Below, in pieces: positions 21,682-32,486 of a stretch of 64,000 bases of DNA; position 1 is the first letter of the stretch, and every line of letters starts with the position of its first letter. The stretch spans positions 1 through 64,000 of the forward strand of contig JABCZR010000015.1 of NCBI GenBank assembly GCA_013289585.1, in the 5' to 3' direction. The translations under genes were made by a program, and so were the position numbers. A model generated the notes under the pieces. That model was not told the DNA's origin and did no database searches. It worked only from the letters and a program-made list of their open reading frames with translations. Source of the DNA: Acidobacteriota bacterium. Lineage in GTDB: Bacteria; Acidobacteriota; Terriglobia; Acidiferrales; UBA7541.

Positions 21682-21972
21682 ATGTCCCGGGTCAAGTTGT
21701 ACTGTCTGGGAATAACACTCCTGGCTGGCTCCATTCCCGTGCTGGCGGATACGCCTGCTCTGATCCATCGCATTAGAACAGCAGGGTGTTATTGCCACTG
21801 CGAGGAATCCCACCGGCGAGCGGGATGCGTCAAAATGTGCGATACGAAGCGGCTTTCGCCGCGGTGGTGGTCAAAGACGTGTGCCAAGCCGCATATGCAG
21901 ACGCCTGCTCAGGATTCCCACGCCGGGCCTCGATTCTCACGTCCCGGACGCGCCGAGCATGCTCAGCTCTAA
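21682..21972 (+). CDS. Short secreted Cys-rich protein
   Basis: Signal MSRVKLYCLGITLLAGSIPVLA then GCYCHCEESHRRAGCVKMCDTKR...TCAKPHMQTP. Confidence 0.5.
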   Translation: MSRVKLYCLGITLLAGSIPVLADTPALIHRIRTAGCYCHCEESHRRAGCVKMCDTKRLSPRWWSKTCAKPHMQTPAQDSHAGPRFSRPGRAEHAQL

Positions 21973-22016
21973 GAACAGTTTCCAATTGTAAGTTGTAAGC
22001 TCGGGGGTTGAGCAGA

Positions 22017-23204
22017 CTAGTGTGCGTCGGCTGAGACAGTTGCTTGCGCCGCTGGCTGTGATTCATTCTGGGTCTCACCCAAGAGTCTTGCGAGAATTTC
22101 AGGGATTTCAAAAATCGCGCGATTGTCTTGCGCGGCGAGATTCTTTCGAAACTCGGCAAGAGTCGCGGGATCAAGAATCCGGCGGACACCTGCGGCAACA
22201 TCGCGGAAACTGTCCAGGACGATGCCGACGCCCTTCTCGATCACCCATTCGGCGTTATAGCGCTCCTGCGGAAGCGTCCAGGCATTACATTCGATCAAAA
22301 CGGGAAGTTTCCGCACCATCGCTTCCGCGACGCTTCCGGGGCCGGGCTTGCCGATCAGGAAGTCGGCAGCGCGCATAAATCTGTGCACTTCCTTCGTGAA
22401 TCCCATAACATGCACGGGCATTTTCCACCGGCGAGCGCGCAGCTTGGCGGCAAGCTCTTCATTGCGGCCACAGATCAGGATGAGTTGTACCGGTGAATCC
22501 GCAGCGTCCAAACGTTCCGTAATGTCGTACATCACCTTTGAGCCATGGCCGCCGAAAAGCACGATGGCCGTCGGCAAATCCGTCCGCAAGCCCATTTCCT
22601 TTCGCAGAGCCATGGGGTCGGAATTATCGGAAACATAGAAATCGGGCCGCAGAATCATGCCCGAGGTGCGTAAGATGTGGGCATCATCGTGGCCCAAAGA
22701 GCGAGCTTGCTCGGCGGCTTTCTCTGTTCCGGCGATGACGAACTGTTCGCGGATGGGCTCGATCCAGAACCTTGGAGGAAAATCGGCGAGGTCGGTTATA
22801 AGAGTGACAAAAGGCCGGCCGAGATAGACCTTGTTCCAGCTTTCACAGATCTGCCGGTTGAAATGAGGAATGACGCAAACAAGGAGGTCTGCCGGTTTCT
22901 CGTGCCAGAATTTCTCTAGAAGGCGGACCAGCGGCCTGTGCAAGAGGCGAATGGTCATCTGCAGCATCCTGAGGAGATAGGTGCTGCCCAGGGTCCAGCC
23001 ATTCTGCAACATGATGTTGTATTGCTGCTGGATGCGGATGCCGGTCAGTTTGCGAAGGACGTCCAGGCGATCGGTAAGGTCCTGGAATTGAACGAGTTCG
23101 ACCTGCCAGCCGCGGTTTTGTTGGGAAATGATGGTCTGGAGAGCTAGGGCAGCATTGCGGTGTCCCCCACCGCCGTCGTGGAACACGACATGAATCTTCT
23201 TCAT
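22017..23204 (-). CDS. MGDG-synthase-like / GT28-family glycosyltransferase
   Basis: MKKIHVVFHDGGGGHRNAALAL...; FLIGKPGPGSVAEAMVRKLPVLIE acceptor/donor loops; start moved to MKKIHVV. Confidence 0.82.
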   Translation of the reverse strand: MKKIHVVFHDGGGGHRNAALALQTIISQQNRGWQVELVQFQDLTDRLDVLRKLTGIRIQQQYNIMLQNGWTLGSTYLLRMLQMTIRLLHRPLVRLLEKFWHEKPADLLVCVIPHFNRQICESWNKVYLGRPFVTLITDLADFPPRFWIEPIREQFVIAGTEKAAEQARSLGHDDAHILRTSGMILRPDFYVSDNSDPMALRKEMGLRTDLPTAIVLFGGHGSKVMYDITERLDAADSPVQLILICGRNEELAAKLRARRWKMPVHVMGFTKEVHRFMRAADFLIGKPGPGSVAEAMVRKLPVLIECNAWTLPQERYNAEWVIEKGVGIVLDSFRDVAAGVRRILDPATLAEFRKNLAAQDNRAIFEIPEILARLLGETQNESQPAAQATVSADAH

Positions 23205-23298
23205 TGGGCTGAGTTTGGCACAGATTTTGGAATTCTGAGAGGAGCACGCTCCATGCCATGTGGATAACATTGTAACCCCCTTGTGTTCAATAAGTTCC

Positions 23299-24252
23299 AT
23301 GGACACATTTACGGAGATTTCGTCACCTCTTCACAGGCTGTTCATATCGGCGGTCCAAAATTGCACCATGCGCTGCGACCTACATGTTCACTCCGTCGCC
23401 TCTGGCATGTTTAACGTTCCCGGACTGGACCGTATTTGCCGGGAATCCTACAACGATCCCAGTGAAGTCTATGACCGGTTGAAACGGTTGGGGATGTCCA
23501 TGGTTACCCTGACCGACCACGACTCCATCGATGCCGCAGAAGCTCTCCGGCAGCACCCGGATTTCTTCCTGAGCGAAGAGGTTACCGTTCGAATGCCGAG
23601 CGGGACAGAAGCACATATCGGCGTTTACGGCATGGCCGAACGCGACCACGTGGAGATCCAGCGCCGCAGGAATGATTTCGTCTCCCTGCTGATGTACCTC
23701 ACCGAGCGCAAACTGTTCTTCAGTGCGAACCACGTTTTCTCGGGGCTGACGGGACGGCGCGAAGCAGAAGACTTCCGGTGGTTTGAGTCCTACGTCCCGG
23801 CGTTCGAAACACGCAATGGACAGATGTGGCCGAAGGCGAACGACAGTGCCGCAAAGTTCGCGGACCGATTGGGCAAAATCGCGATTGCCGGAAGCGACTC
23901 TCACACAATCGCCGGCGTCGGGCTCACGTACACGGAAGTACCCGATGCGCGGACGATGGATGAATTTTTCGCGGCGCTGCGCGCGGGACGCGGCCGTGTA
24001 CATGGCGCGCATGGGAGCTGCGGCAAGCTCACGCTGGACGTATTCAGCATCGTTTATTCCCTTTTCTGCGACAAGCCGTGGACGATGGCGCTTTCTCCGC
24101 TGGCGCTGCTGGTGCCGGCGTTCACCGCCAGCCATTGGCTGAACGAAATTCGCTTTTGCAAGAAATGGTCGGCGTTGATGGAAAACAGCGAAAAACGCAG
24201 GCGCATGCTCTGGGACATGGATTCGAATTTCGAAGCGCACCTGGCGGGATGA
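23299..24252 (+). CDS. PHP-domain phosphoesterase-like protein
   Basis: CDLHVHSVASG...VTLTDHDSID...IAGSDSHTIAGVG. Start uncertain (23260, 23299 or 23368). Confidence 0.85.
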   Translation: MDTFTEISSPLHRLFISAVQNCTMRCDLHVHSVASGMFNVPGLDRICRESYNDPSEVYDRLKRLGMSMVTLTDHDSIDAAEALRQHPDFFLSEEVTVRMPSGTEAHIGVYGMAERDHVEIQRRRNDFVSLLMYLTERKLFFSANHVFSGLTGRREAEDFRWFESYVPAFETRNGQMWPKANDSAAKFADRLGKIAIAGSDSHTIAGVGLTYTEVPDARTMDEFFAALRAGRGRVHGAHGSCGKLTLDVFSIVYSLFCDKPWTMALSPLALLVPAFTASHWLNEIRFCKKWSALMENSEKRRRMLWDMDSNFEAHLAG

Positions 24253-24407
24253 TGAAAATGTCGATGGCGGCGTCTTATCCGAGCTTTCGAACGAAGCAAA
24301 AGGCTATGCGCGCGCGGATGGCGAGTATTCGGGAGATTTTGTTTGCGTACTTGTGCATTTCCCTTATTGAGTTTGCTTGTTTGTTTCCGGCCGTGTTTAT
24401 GAGGTAA
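24249..24407 (+). CDS. Small (52 aa) single-TM protein, translationally coupled to the PHP gene
   Basis: ATGA overlap with PHP stop; REILFAYLCISLIEFACLFPAVFMR hydrophobic segment; next gene starts 4 nt after the stop codon. Confidence 0.5.
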   Translation: MMKMSMAASYPSFRTKQKAMRARMASIREILFAYLCISLIEFACLFPAVFMR

Positions 24408-24411
24408 GGCG

Positions 24412-24963
24412 ATGGCAGTCGCACGTGGCCTCTGGGGATACATCGAACGCCGCGATCAACGGTTGATGCGGCGGATGAACCGGTGGCGCGCCCCGCGCTG
24501 GATTCGTATCTGGATGATCGCGGCAACGCGCTTGGGGGACGGCTGGATCTGGTATGGGCTGGGGATCATGCTGTTTTTCTACGGGGGCCCGCACCGCTTT
24601 TCGGCGGTTGGCGCCGCGGGAAGTGCAGCAGTCGTGGGGATCTTCGTTTTCAAGGCGCTGAAGCGGCTTAGCCAGCGGCCGCGGCCTTGCCAGATCGAGC
24701 CGCACTGCTGGTCGAAAATCCTGCCGCCTGACAAATTTTCTTTCCCGTCGGGTCACACGATGACGGCGTTTTCCATCGCGCTGGTGATCAGCTACTTCTA
24801 TCCCTCGCTCGAAGCCGTGCTCTTTTTTCTCGCGCTGAGTATTGCAGTGTCGCGTATCGTGCTCGGGATGCATTATCTGAGCGATGTTCTTGCGGGCGTG
24901 GTTCTGGGCGTCGCGCTAGGTTGCGCGTCCGTCACCGCATTTGCCTCCTTCGGCCTCGCTTAA
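24412..24963 (+). CDS. PAP2-family phosphatase
   Basis: KRLSQRPRP, FPSGHTMTAFS, SRIVLGMHYLSDVLAG motifs. Confidence 0.93.
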   Translation: MAVARGLWGYIERRDQRLMRRMNRWRAPRWIRIWMIAATRLGDGWIWYGLGIMLFFYGGPHRFSAVGAAGSAAVVGIFVFKALKRLSQRPRPCQIEPHCWSKILPPDKFSFPSGHTMTAFSIALVISYFYPSLEAVLFFLALSIAVSRIVLGMHYLSDVLAGVVLGVALGCASVTAFASFGLA

Positions 24964-25086
24964 CAAATACGCATTTCTTCCCGCGTTTGCTGGTCCTCAA
25001 AACAATTTGAAAGCTCTGAAACGATTCGGCACACGGTGATGATTTGAAAATCGAGGAATGCCCCGGAGCCTTGTATAGTTGGGCCA

Positions 25087-26016
25087 ATGGCGGAGGCCAC
25101 TCTAGCGGTACCAAAAGAAGAAAAACCACGGGAGCGGGTTTCGGGTTTGGCCTTTCTGATTCAGGTCTCGCGGCCTGGATTATGGTCGACCACGGCGATG
25201 TTCTACCTGATGCCGCTCGCCCACGAGAACTTTTTTCATTCGGCCACGCTGTGGCTCGGACTATTCTTTGTGCTCTTCCCCCTCGGGCTCCTGCTCTACG
25301 GCGCGAACGACATCGTGGACGCCGAGACGGATTTGTTGAACCCGCGGAAAGGGACATTTTTGTTTGGCTCGCGGGGCGCTCGCGAACAGCTCGCTTCCCT
25401 GAAATGGCAGCTCGCGGCGGTGCAACTTCCCTTTGTGGTGGCGTTTTACGTCCTGTTCGGGCCGCGCATCTTGTGGTGGTACTCTGTCCTGCTGCTGGCC
25501 GTCGGTCTTTATAACGTGCCACGGTTCGGCTGGAAAGGGCGCCCTCCGTTTGACGTTTTGATTCAGGCGAGCTACCTGCTAGTTTTCGTGCTGAGCAGCT
25601 GGCTCAACAAAGTGCCGCAGCTGCCCTGGCAGACATTTTTATTTGGTGCGCTGTTTGCCATGCATTCGCATGTATTCGGCGAAGTGATGGACATCGAACC
25701 GGACCGCATGAGCGGCCGACAGACGACGGCCACGCTCATCGGCAGAGTTCCCGCCAAATTGTTGATCGCCGGTTTCTTGTGCATCGAAGCGGGGCTGGTC
25801 ACTTTTTATTTTCATGACCTGATGATTGCGGGATTTCTTGCCATCGGCATGATCTGGTTTGTGCTGGATGCGGCAGCGCTTTGGAAAAATCGCCCTTACA
25901 GCACGGCGGAAATGCGGCTGTTTCTGTGGGGCTGGAACATCGCGGCGCTACTGGGCATCTTCTGGAACTGGAAGCAGAGCACGCTCACGCATATCAGCAT
26001 CGGACACGGGTTCTGA
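25087..26016 (+). CDS. UbiA-family prenyltransferase
   Basis: YGANDIVDAETDLLNPRK and EVMDIEPDRMSGRQTTATLIG Asp-rich motifs; polytopic. Confidence 0.88.
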   Translation: MAEATLAVPKEEKPRERVSGLAFLIQVSRPGLWSTTAMFYLMPLAHENFFHSATLWLGLFFVLFPLGLLLYGANDIVDAETDLLNPRKGTFLFGSRGAREQLASLKWQLAAVQLPFVVAFYVLFGPRILWWYSVLLLAVGLYNVPRFGWKGRPPFDVLIQASYLLVFVLSSWLNKVPQLPWQTFLFGALFAMHSHVFGEVMDIEPDRMSGRQTTATLIGRVPAKLLIAGFLCIEAGLVTFYFHDLMIAGFLAIGMIWFVLDAAALWKNRPYSTAEMRLFLWGWNIAALLGIFWNWKQSTLTHISIGHGF

Positions 26017-26018
26017 AC

Positions 26019-26720
26019 GTGCGAGAGAAATTCCGGCTGGAAATCAGCGTGGAATCGGTGGAAGCGGCGCTGGCTGCGGAACGCGGCGGGGCGGATCGCA
26101 TTGAGCTTTGCGGCAACTTGTCTGCTGGTGGCGTCACTCCGAGTGCCGAACTTATGAGCGTGGCGCGCTCCCGGATCCGCATTCCCATTTTCACGATGAT
26201 TCGGCCGCGCGCCGGCGATTTCGTTTATTCCGCAGGCGAATTCGCCACAATGCAAGTGGAAATCGAGACCGCGAAAGAATTCGGGATGAACGGCGTAGCG
26301 CTTGGCATCCTCGATTCGAATCACCATATCAATGTTGACCGGACGCGAGAGCTAGTCGAATTGGCACGGCCACTGCCCACTACATTTCACCGCGCGTTCG
26401 ATGAATGCCCCGATTTGCCTCGAGCGCTCGAAAATGTGATTCGAACGGGAGCGGCGCGCATCCTGACGTCAGGTGGCGCCGCAGGAGCTCGCGAAGGAGC
26501 GGCAGTCCTCGAGAGACTCGTGGCCTCGGCTGGAAACCGCATCGTCATCGTTCCCGGGGCGGGAATCAACGCAGCGAACATCGTCGAGATAGTGGAGGAA
26601 ACCCGCGCGCGAGAATTTCACTCGGGCCTGGGCTCTACGCTTCCGTATGGAAGCCGGAATTATAAAAGATTCGAAACCGAAGTCCGAAAACTGGCCGAGG
26701 CAATGTCGCGCTTGCAGTAG
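26019..26720 (+). CDS. cutC: CutC-family protein
   Basis: EISVESVEAALAAERGGADRIELCGNLSAGGVTPS, IFTMIRPRAGDFVYS, TFHRAFDE; GTG start at 26019. Confidence 0.93.
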   Translation: MREKFRLEISVESVEAALAAERGGADRIELCGNLSAGGVTPSAELMSVARSRIRIPIFTMIRPRAGDFVYSAGEFATMQVEIETAKEFGMNGVALGILDSNHHINVDRTRELVELARPLPTTFHRAFDECPDLPRALENVIRTGAARILTSGGAAGAREGAAVLERLVASAGNRIVIVPGAGINAANIVEIVEETRAREFHSGLGSTLPYGSRNYKRFETEVRKLAEAMSRLQ

Positions 26721-26745
26721 CGGCACAGTGGGAAATTCAAAAAAA

Positions 26746-26765
26746 GGGCGCAGCATGCTGCGCCC
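26746..26765. terminator. Bidirectional palindromic terminator between cutC and ftsZ
   Basis: gggcgcagcatgctgcgccc perfect palindrome, T-run on the minus strand. Confidence 0.7.
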
Positions 26766-26794
26766 CTAAAAGATCGACTCATTACTGCTGTGAA

Positions 26795-27949
26795 CTAGGC
26801 CTTTTGCGCCTGGCGGCGGAGGAAGGTCGGGACGTCCAGATCGTCCGCGGGAACGTCGTGGTTTACTTCACGGACATTCTGCTGGACCTGGTGAACGATG
26901 TTCGGCGGAGCCTGCTGCACCGGCGCCTCCGGGATGTCTCGCCCGGCTTTCCACGTCTTGGGCAGAAATGACGGCTTCTGATGCATGTTCTTTTTGTTGG
27001 CGTCCTTGAATCCGGCGGCGATCACGGTGATCTTGATGGTGTCCTTCATGTTGTCGTCCTGGACGGCGCCGAAAATAATGTTGGCATTCTCGTGCGCGGC
27101 TTTCTGGATAACGCTCGACGCTTCGTGAACTTCATGGAGCGTCAGGCTGGAGCTGCCGGAAATGTTGATGAGAATTCCCTGCGCGCCCTGAATGGAATTG
27201 TCTTCGAGGAGCGGGCTGGCGATGGCGCGATTGGCGGCATCGACGGCACGGTTCGTGCCTGTCGCTACAGCGGTGCCCATGACCGCATAACCCTGTCCGT
27301 GCATGATGGCTTTCACGTCGGCAAAATCACGGTTGATAATGCCGGGCACGGTGATGATGTCCGAAATGCCCTGCACGGCTTGGCGAAGGATGTCATCGGC
27401 AATGCGGAACGCGTCAAAGAAGCTGGTGCCGCGTTCGACAGTTTCCATCAGGCGCTCGTTGGGGATGACGATGACGGTATCCACGGCGCCGATGAGCTCC
27501 TGAAGCGCCTGCTCGGCTTGCATCATGCGACGCTTGCCTTCGAACGCAAACGGCTTGGTCACGACGGCGACGCTGAGCGCGCCCAGTTCGCTGGCGAGCG
27601 AAGCCACTACCGGCGCCGCTCCGCTTCCCGTGCCGCCGCCGAGGCCGGACGTGATGAAAATCATGTCCGAGCCTTCGAGCGCTTCAATAATTTTTTCCGT
27701 GTCCTCGAGCGCCGCCTTGCGGCCGACCTCGGGATTTGCGCCCGCACCGAGCCCCTTGGTCAGCTTTGCGCCGAGCTGCAATTTCACAGGCGCTTGCGAA
27801 AGCTTCAACGCCTGCAAGTCGGTGTTTGCCGTGATGAATTCCACGCCTTCGAGCTTGGCGCGAATCATGCGGTTGACCGCGTTGCACCCGCCCCCGCCCA
27901 CACCGATGACTTTAATCTTCGCTGGCTGCAGCTCCTCGCTGAAGCTCAT
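26795..27949 (-). CDS. ftsZ: Cell division protein FtsZ
   Basis: [23 protein letters not shown]-terminal [11 protein letters not shown]. Confidence 0.97.
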   Translation of the reverse strand: MSFSEELQPAKIKVIGVGGGGCNAVNRMIRAKLEGVEFITANTDLQALKLSQAPVKLQLGAKLTKGLGAGANPEVGRKAALEDTEKIIEALEGSDMIFITSGLGGGTGSGAAPVVASLASELGALSVAVVTKPFAFEGKRRMMQAEQALQELIGAVDTVIVIPNERLMETVERGTSFFDAFRIADDILRQAVQGISDIITVPGIINRDFADVKAIMHGQGYAVMGTAVATGTNRAVDAANRAIASPLLEDNSIQGAQGILINISGSSSLTLHEVHEASSVIQKAAHENANIIFGAVQDDNMKDTIKITVIAAGFKDANKKNMHQKPSFLPKTWKAGRDIPEAPVQQAPPNIVHQVQQNVREVNHDVPADDLDVPTFLRRQAQKA

Positions 27950-28022
27950 GCGAATTCCTGCTTCTCTTGCTGTCATATCTCCCCCAGACTTCTCCAGTTT
28001 CGCCAGCGGCTCTCGGGCAGGG

Positions 28023-29240
28023 TCACGAGGCGCCGGCGAACATGGCCTTCAATTTGGATACAAGATTTCCAGCACGCTGCGGCGAACTGCGCCGCGCCCG
28101 CGCGCCGTACAATACAAGACCGACTACCGTTGCATATTCCGGCTGCGCTACCTGTTCCGGCAGCTCAGCCAAGCCCTTTGGTTCCGCAATGCGCACCGGC
28201 AGATGGAACGCCTGCTCGGTGAGTTCGTCCAAGCCGCGCAATCGTGCGGCGCCGCCCGCCAAAATAAATCCTGCGGGAATTTGACCGTCCAGGCCGGCAC
28301 GCTGCAAATCGTCACGGATCAGTGAAAGCAATTCCATGGCGCGGGGCTCGATAATGTCCGTGAGCATGTGCGCGAAAATGTTGCGCGGCGGACGGTCGCC
28401 CACGCTGGCAATTTCGATGGCGCCCTCTTCCTTCTTGATGAAAGCGGAGGCGGCACAACCGTGTCGACGTTTTGTCCTCTCGGCTTCGGGAATCGGTGTG
28501 CGCAGACCGACGGCCAGATCATTTGTGAAGTGGTCGCCGCCAATTCCCACGGCGCTCGAATGACGGACCACACCGCTGCCGTAAACAATCAATTCCGTTG
28601 TGCCGCCGCCGATGTCCAGGAGGCAGCAGCCGAGATCGCGCTCGTCCTGGGTGAGGCAAGATTCCGCAGAAGCGAGGGGCTCAAGAACAGTATCGCTGAT
28701 GAGGATACCGGCCTTGTTCGCCGCCGTGACAAGATTCTGCGTGGCGGCGACGGAGGAAGTTACGAGATGAACGTTGACTTCCAGCCGATGTCCGACCATG
28801 CCGATGGCGTCGCGAATGCCGGTCTGCGCGTCCACCATAAATTCGTGAGGGAGAACGTGCAGCACTTCGCGGTCTTCGGGAAGGGTGATATTGCGCGCGG
28901 CATCCACGGCGCGGCGCACATCATCGCGTTCGATGTCCCGCGGACGATGGCCCAGCGTGATGCCGCCACGGCTGTTGACGCCGCGAACGTGGCTTCCGGC
29001 CACACCAATCAAGGCCTCTTCGACGGGAACGTTGGCAACGCTCTCCGCTTCCTCCACGGCGCGGCGAATCGAGCTGACAGTAGCATCGAGATTGACGATC
29101 AGGCCCTTGCGCAGTCCCTTGGATTCAGCCGCGCCAAGCGCGAGAAACTTCACCAGCTCGCCTTCGACTTCCGCGATGAGCACGCAGGTTTTTGTGCTGC
29201 CGATATCCAGCCCAACCAGGTATTTGTCTTTCTTCGCCAA
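28023..29240 (-). CDS. ftsA: Cell division protein FtsA
   Basis: [31 protein letters not shown], position next to ftsZ. Confidence 0.96.
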   Translation of the reverse strand: MAKKDKYLVGLDIGSTKTCVLIAEVEGELVKFLALGAAESKGLRKGLIVNLDATVSSIRRAVEEAESVANVPVEEALIGVAGSHVRGVNSRGGITLGHRPRDIERDDVRRAVDAARNITLPEDREVLHVLPHEFMVDAQTGIRDAIGMVGHRLEVNVHLVTSSVAATQNLVTAANKAGILISDTVLEPLASAESCLTQDERDLGCCLLDIGGGTTELIVYGSGVVRHSSAVGIGGDHFTNDLAVGLRTPIPEAERTKRRHGCAASAFIKKEEGAIEIASVGDRPPRNIFAHMLTDIIEPRAMELLSLIRDDLQRAGLDGQIPAGFILAGGAARLRGLDELTEQAFHLPVRIAEPKGLAELPEQVAQPEYATVVGLVLYGARARRSSPQRAGNLVSKLKAMFAGAS

Positions 29241-29261
29241 GCCGCCGCTCCTGCGATGAAT

Positions 29262-30194
29262 CTATTTTGATTTTCTGGCGATCGTGCCCGAGCCAGGTTC
29301 GGGATTCACGATCACTTGCCGCAAATATTGCAAATCGATGGATTGCACGCGACCAGTGTTGGCCTGCCATTGCGAGAAATTGTCCACCAGCATCTTGTAC
29401 TTCCCGGCGAATTCTCCGGAGCCGAAGTGAACGGTGACGGCCTGCGAATCGGTGGGACCCGCAAGGCCAGTCATTACGGCACGCAGATCCTTGGGATTCG
29501 AAAGATCGATCTCGCTGACGCAATTTGCAGAGCCCGCGCGCACCAGTTCGACAGCTTTCATGAATTCCTGATAAATCTGCATGCGCTTTTCGCGCTGGTC
29601 GCGAGCCAATTCATCCGAAACGCCGCTGACGACCGGAAACCGCAACTCCTCGCCTTGTGGGCGGTCGAGAATTACACCGTGGACATCAATGACCGCCAGT
29701 TCATTTCCATTTCGCACAAATGCGATGGGCGTGCGCTCGGTCAATTCCACGCGAATACGGTTCGGCAGGATCCGCAGCACGCTGGCGGATTCCACCCAGG
29801 GAATCTGTTCGATCTCGCTACGGCGAGTGTCCAGCGGAACTTGCAGCACGCTCCCGGAGCGGTCATGCACGAACTGCTGCAACACTGCTTCGCGAGCGAC
29901 GATGTGATTTCCGTTCAGCTCAATCTGTTCCGGCTTCGTCAACAGCATGGTTGGCGAATAGAGCAGGAACCGCGTTCCATAGACGGCCACAGTCAATCCC
30001 GCGATCCCCATCGCACTCAGCACCAGCACCCGGCGATAGAACGGCCATCCGCGCCCGGTGAATTTTTTTCGGCGGATTTCGACCGGTTTTTGCCGGCGCA
30101 AGTAACGCGGCTCATCGTCGGCAATCAGCTCCGGCCGGTAGGCATCGGCCTCCGCTGCCGCCGCGTTCCTTTGCAAAGCCTTTACGCGTTCCAA
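29262..30194 (-). CDS. ftsQ: Cell division protein FtsQ/DivIB (POTRA)
   Basis: TM then IELNGNHIVAREAVLQQFV POTRA; WVESASVLRILPNRIRVELTERTP. Confidence 0.92.
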   Translation of the reverse strand: MERVKALQRNAAAAEADAYRPELIADDEPRYLRRQKPVEIRRKKFTGRGWPFYRRVLVLSAMGIAGLTVAVYGTRFLLYSPTMLLTKPEQIELNGNHIVAREAVLQQFVHDRSGSVLQVPLDTRRSEIEQIPWVESASVLRILPNRIRVELTERTPIAFVRNGNELAVIDVHGVILDRPQGEELRFPVVSGVSDELARDQREKRMQIYQEFMKAVELVRAGSANCVSEIDLSNPKDLRAVMTGLAGPTDSQAVTVHFGSGEFAGKYKMLVDNFSQWQANTGRVQSIDLQYLRQVIVNPEPGSGTIARKSK

Positions 30195-31090
30195 ACGACC
30201 ACCTCGTTCTCCAGCTCGACGCCAAAGGCCTTCTGCACGCGCCCACGCACATCGGCAATCAGCGCCAACATGTCCTTGGCTGAAGCCTTTCCTGCATTTA
30301 CGAAGAAATTGGCATGGCGGTCGCTGACTTGCGCATCGCCAACGGCGTGGCCTTTGAGTCCGAGCTCATCAATCATTCGGCCGGCGGACGCACCGGCAGG
30401 ATTTTTGAAGATGCAGCCGGCGCTTTTCTGGCCAAGCGGCTGACTTGCGCGCCGTTTTTCGTTGCAGATACGAATCCCTTGGAGAATTTCCTTGAACGGC
30501 TTGGAGGGTAGTTCCAGCGTCACCGAAAGCATCATATCATCGGGCGCAAACGAAGTGTGTCGGTATTCGAAAGAAATTTGATGGCCGCGGAGGAATTCGA
30601 TCTTGCGTTCGGCTGCCCGGTAGAGTTTTACTTCGCGAACGTAGCTGCCGATCTGCATACCGTACGCGCCGGCGTTCATTCGAAGGGCGCCGCCGACGGT
30701 GCCGGGAACTCCGATCAGCCCTTCCATTCCCCCCAAATCGTTCTTCGCGCAAAAAGTGACCGTGCGGCCGAGGTCCGCGGCGGCGTCCACGTGCGCAAGA
30801 TTGCCTTCCAGGACGACGTCCGGTTCGGGACCAACCAGTTGCAGCATCACCCAAGGCAATTCGCCGTCGCCGACAAGCAAGTTGGAACCGCCGCCCAGGA
30901 ACTTGTGCGGGATGTGATTCGAATCGAGAAGCTTCATGAGATGGGGGATGCTCTCGTGCTTCTTGATGCGGAGCAGATCAGCGGTACCACCGATGCCAAG
31001 AGACGTCTGATCGGCCAGGGAAATGCCCGGTTGCAGCTCGACGGCGAGCTTCGTGAGCCTGGCGACGATTTGAGGATCGCTAATGCGCAT
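30182..31090 (-). CDS. murB: UDP-N-acetylenolpyruvoylglucosamine reductase
   Basis: [41 protein letters not shown]. Confidence 0.96.
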   Translation of the reverse strand: MRISDPQIVARLTKLAVELQPGISLADQTSLGIGGTADLLRIKKHESIPHLMKLLDSNHIPHKFLGGGSNLLVGDGELPWVMLQLVGPEPDVVLEGNLAHVDAAADLGRTVTFCAKNDLGGMEGLIGVPGTVGGALRMNAGAYGMQIGSYVREVKLYRAAERKIEFLRGHQISFEYRHTSFAPDDMMLSVTLELPSKPFKEILQGIRICNEKRRASQPLGQKSAGCIFKNPAGASAGRMIDELGLKGHAVGDAQVSDRHANFFVNAGKASAKDMLALIADVRGRVQKAFGVELENEVVVWNA

Positions 31091-32486
31091 GAGTCGTCGG
31101 ATGCTCCGTTCCGAGCAAAACCATCAGCTCGTTGCTGGCACGGCTGATGCTCCCCGCACCAATGGTCAAAATGGCGTCGCCGGGGTGCGCCTGCTTCAAC
31201 AGAAATCCGATGCCGTCCTGCATGGAACGAAAATAGTGAACGTTTTTGTGGCCGGCTTCGCGAATAGCCTGGGCTAGCGCTTCGCTGGTCACGCCCGGGA
31301 TAGGCGCTTCGCTTGCGGCGTAGATGTCGGTCAATACGAGAATATCCGCCTGGTTGAACGCGCGGCAGAATTCATCCCACAAATGCTGCGTGCGGCTATA
31401 ACGGTGCGGCTGAAAGAGCACCAGAAGGCGATTGAACTTGCATACCCGCGCCGCTTCGAGAGTGGCGCGGATCTCAACCGGGTGATGCCCGTAATCGTCA
31501 ACGACAGTAATCTCGTTGACCACGCCTTTAACGTCGAAGCGTCGGCCCACTCCGGCAAACTTGACCAGTCCTTCCCGAATCAGGTCCGACGCAACGTTCA
31601 GATACAGCGCCACCGCCGCCGCGGCCGCTGCGTTCCGGACATTGTGCATGCCAGGAGGATGCGCCAAGCGAAAAAGGCCGAGGTCATCGCCCTTGTAGGT
31701 AAGACGGAATTCGCTGCCAAGGCCTTCGAGTTTTACATCGCTAATCACCAGGTCGGCCTGGCTCGAAGTGCCGTATGTGATGATGGGCCGCTTCACGTCA
31801 GGAATAATCGCCTGCACATTGGGCTCATCGATGCACAGAATCGCCGCGCCGTAAAACGGAACACGATTCACGAACTGGATGAACGCATCCTGAATGTCCT
31901 GGAGCGAAGAATATTGATCCAGGTGCTCGCGATCGATGGTCGTCACGACCGCAACAACCGGCGCGAGCATCAAAAAGCTGCGGTCACTCTCGTCGGCTTC
32001 CACTACAAAATATTCGCCTTTGCCAAGCCGCGCCGTCGTTCCTGCCTGGTTGACGCGTCCGCCGATGACAAAAGTTGGATCGAGATGCGCGGCCGCAAGC
32101 ACCGAAGCAACCATGGAAGTCGTGGTGGTCTTGCCATGCGCGCCCGCGACAGCGATGCCGTATTTCAAACGCATCAGCTCGGCAAGCATCTCCGCGCGCG
32201 GGATCACCGGAATTTTACACTTGTGCGCTTCGACGACTTCTGGGTTGTCTGCCTTCACCGCAGAGGAAGTGACCACCACGTGCGCTCCGTCTGCGTTCGC
32301 GGCTTTGTGGCCCTCGAAGATGGTCGCGCCGAGATTCTGCAGCCGTTCTGTAATGGTGGAGAGCTTGACGTCCGAGCCAGAGACCGAATAGCCGAGCGTC
32401 AGCAACACTTCGGCGATACCGCTCATGCCGATACCGCCGATGCCCACCAGGTGAATGCGCTGAAAATTGCGGAAGGAGACCATCAT
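31080..32486 (-). CDS. murC: UDP-N-acetylmuramate-L-alanine ligase
   Basis: [48 protein letters not shown]. Confidence 0.97.
   Translation of the reverse strand: MMVSFRNFQRIHLVGIGGIGMSGIAEVLLTLGYSVSGSDVKLSTITERLQNLGATIFEGHKAANADGAHVVVTSSAVKADNPEVVEAHKCKIPVIPRAEMLAELMRLKYGIAVAGAHGKTTTTSMVASVLAAAHLDPTFVIGGRVNQAGTTARLGKGEYFVVEADESDRSFLMLAPVVAVVTTIDREHLDQYSSLQDIQDAFIQFVNRVPFYGAAILCIDEPNVQAIIPDVKRPIITYGTSSQADLVISDVKLEGLGSEFRLTYKGDDLGLFRLAHPPGMHNVRNAAAAAAVALYLNVASDLIREGLVKFAGVGRRFDVKGVVNEITVVDDYGHHPVEIRATLEAARVCKFNRLLVLFQPHRYSRTQHLWDEFCRAFNQADILVLTDIYAASEAPIPGVTSEALAQAIREAGHKNVHYFRSMQDGIGFLLKQAHPGDAILTIGAGSISRASNELMVLLGTEHPTTHAH

Noticed and set aside
26981-28222. 413-aa + ORF opposite ftsZ/ftsA
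   Set aside because: Antisense to conserved FtsZ/FtsA; low-complexity composition and no recognisable motif.
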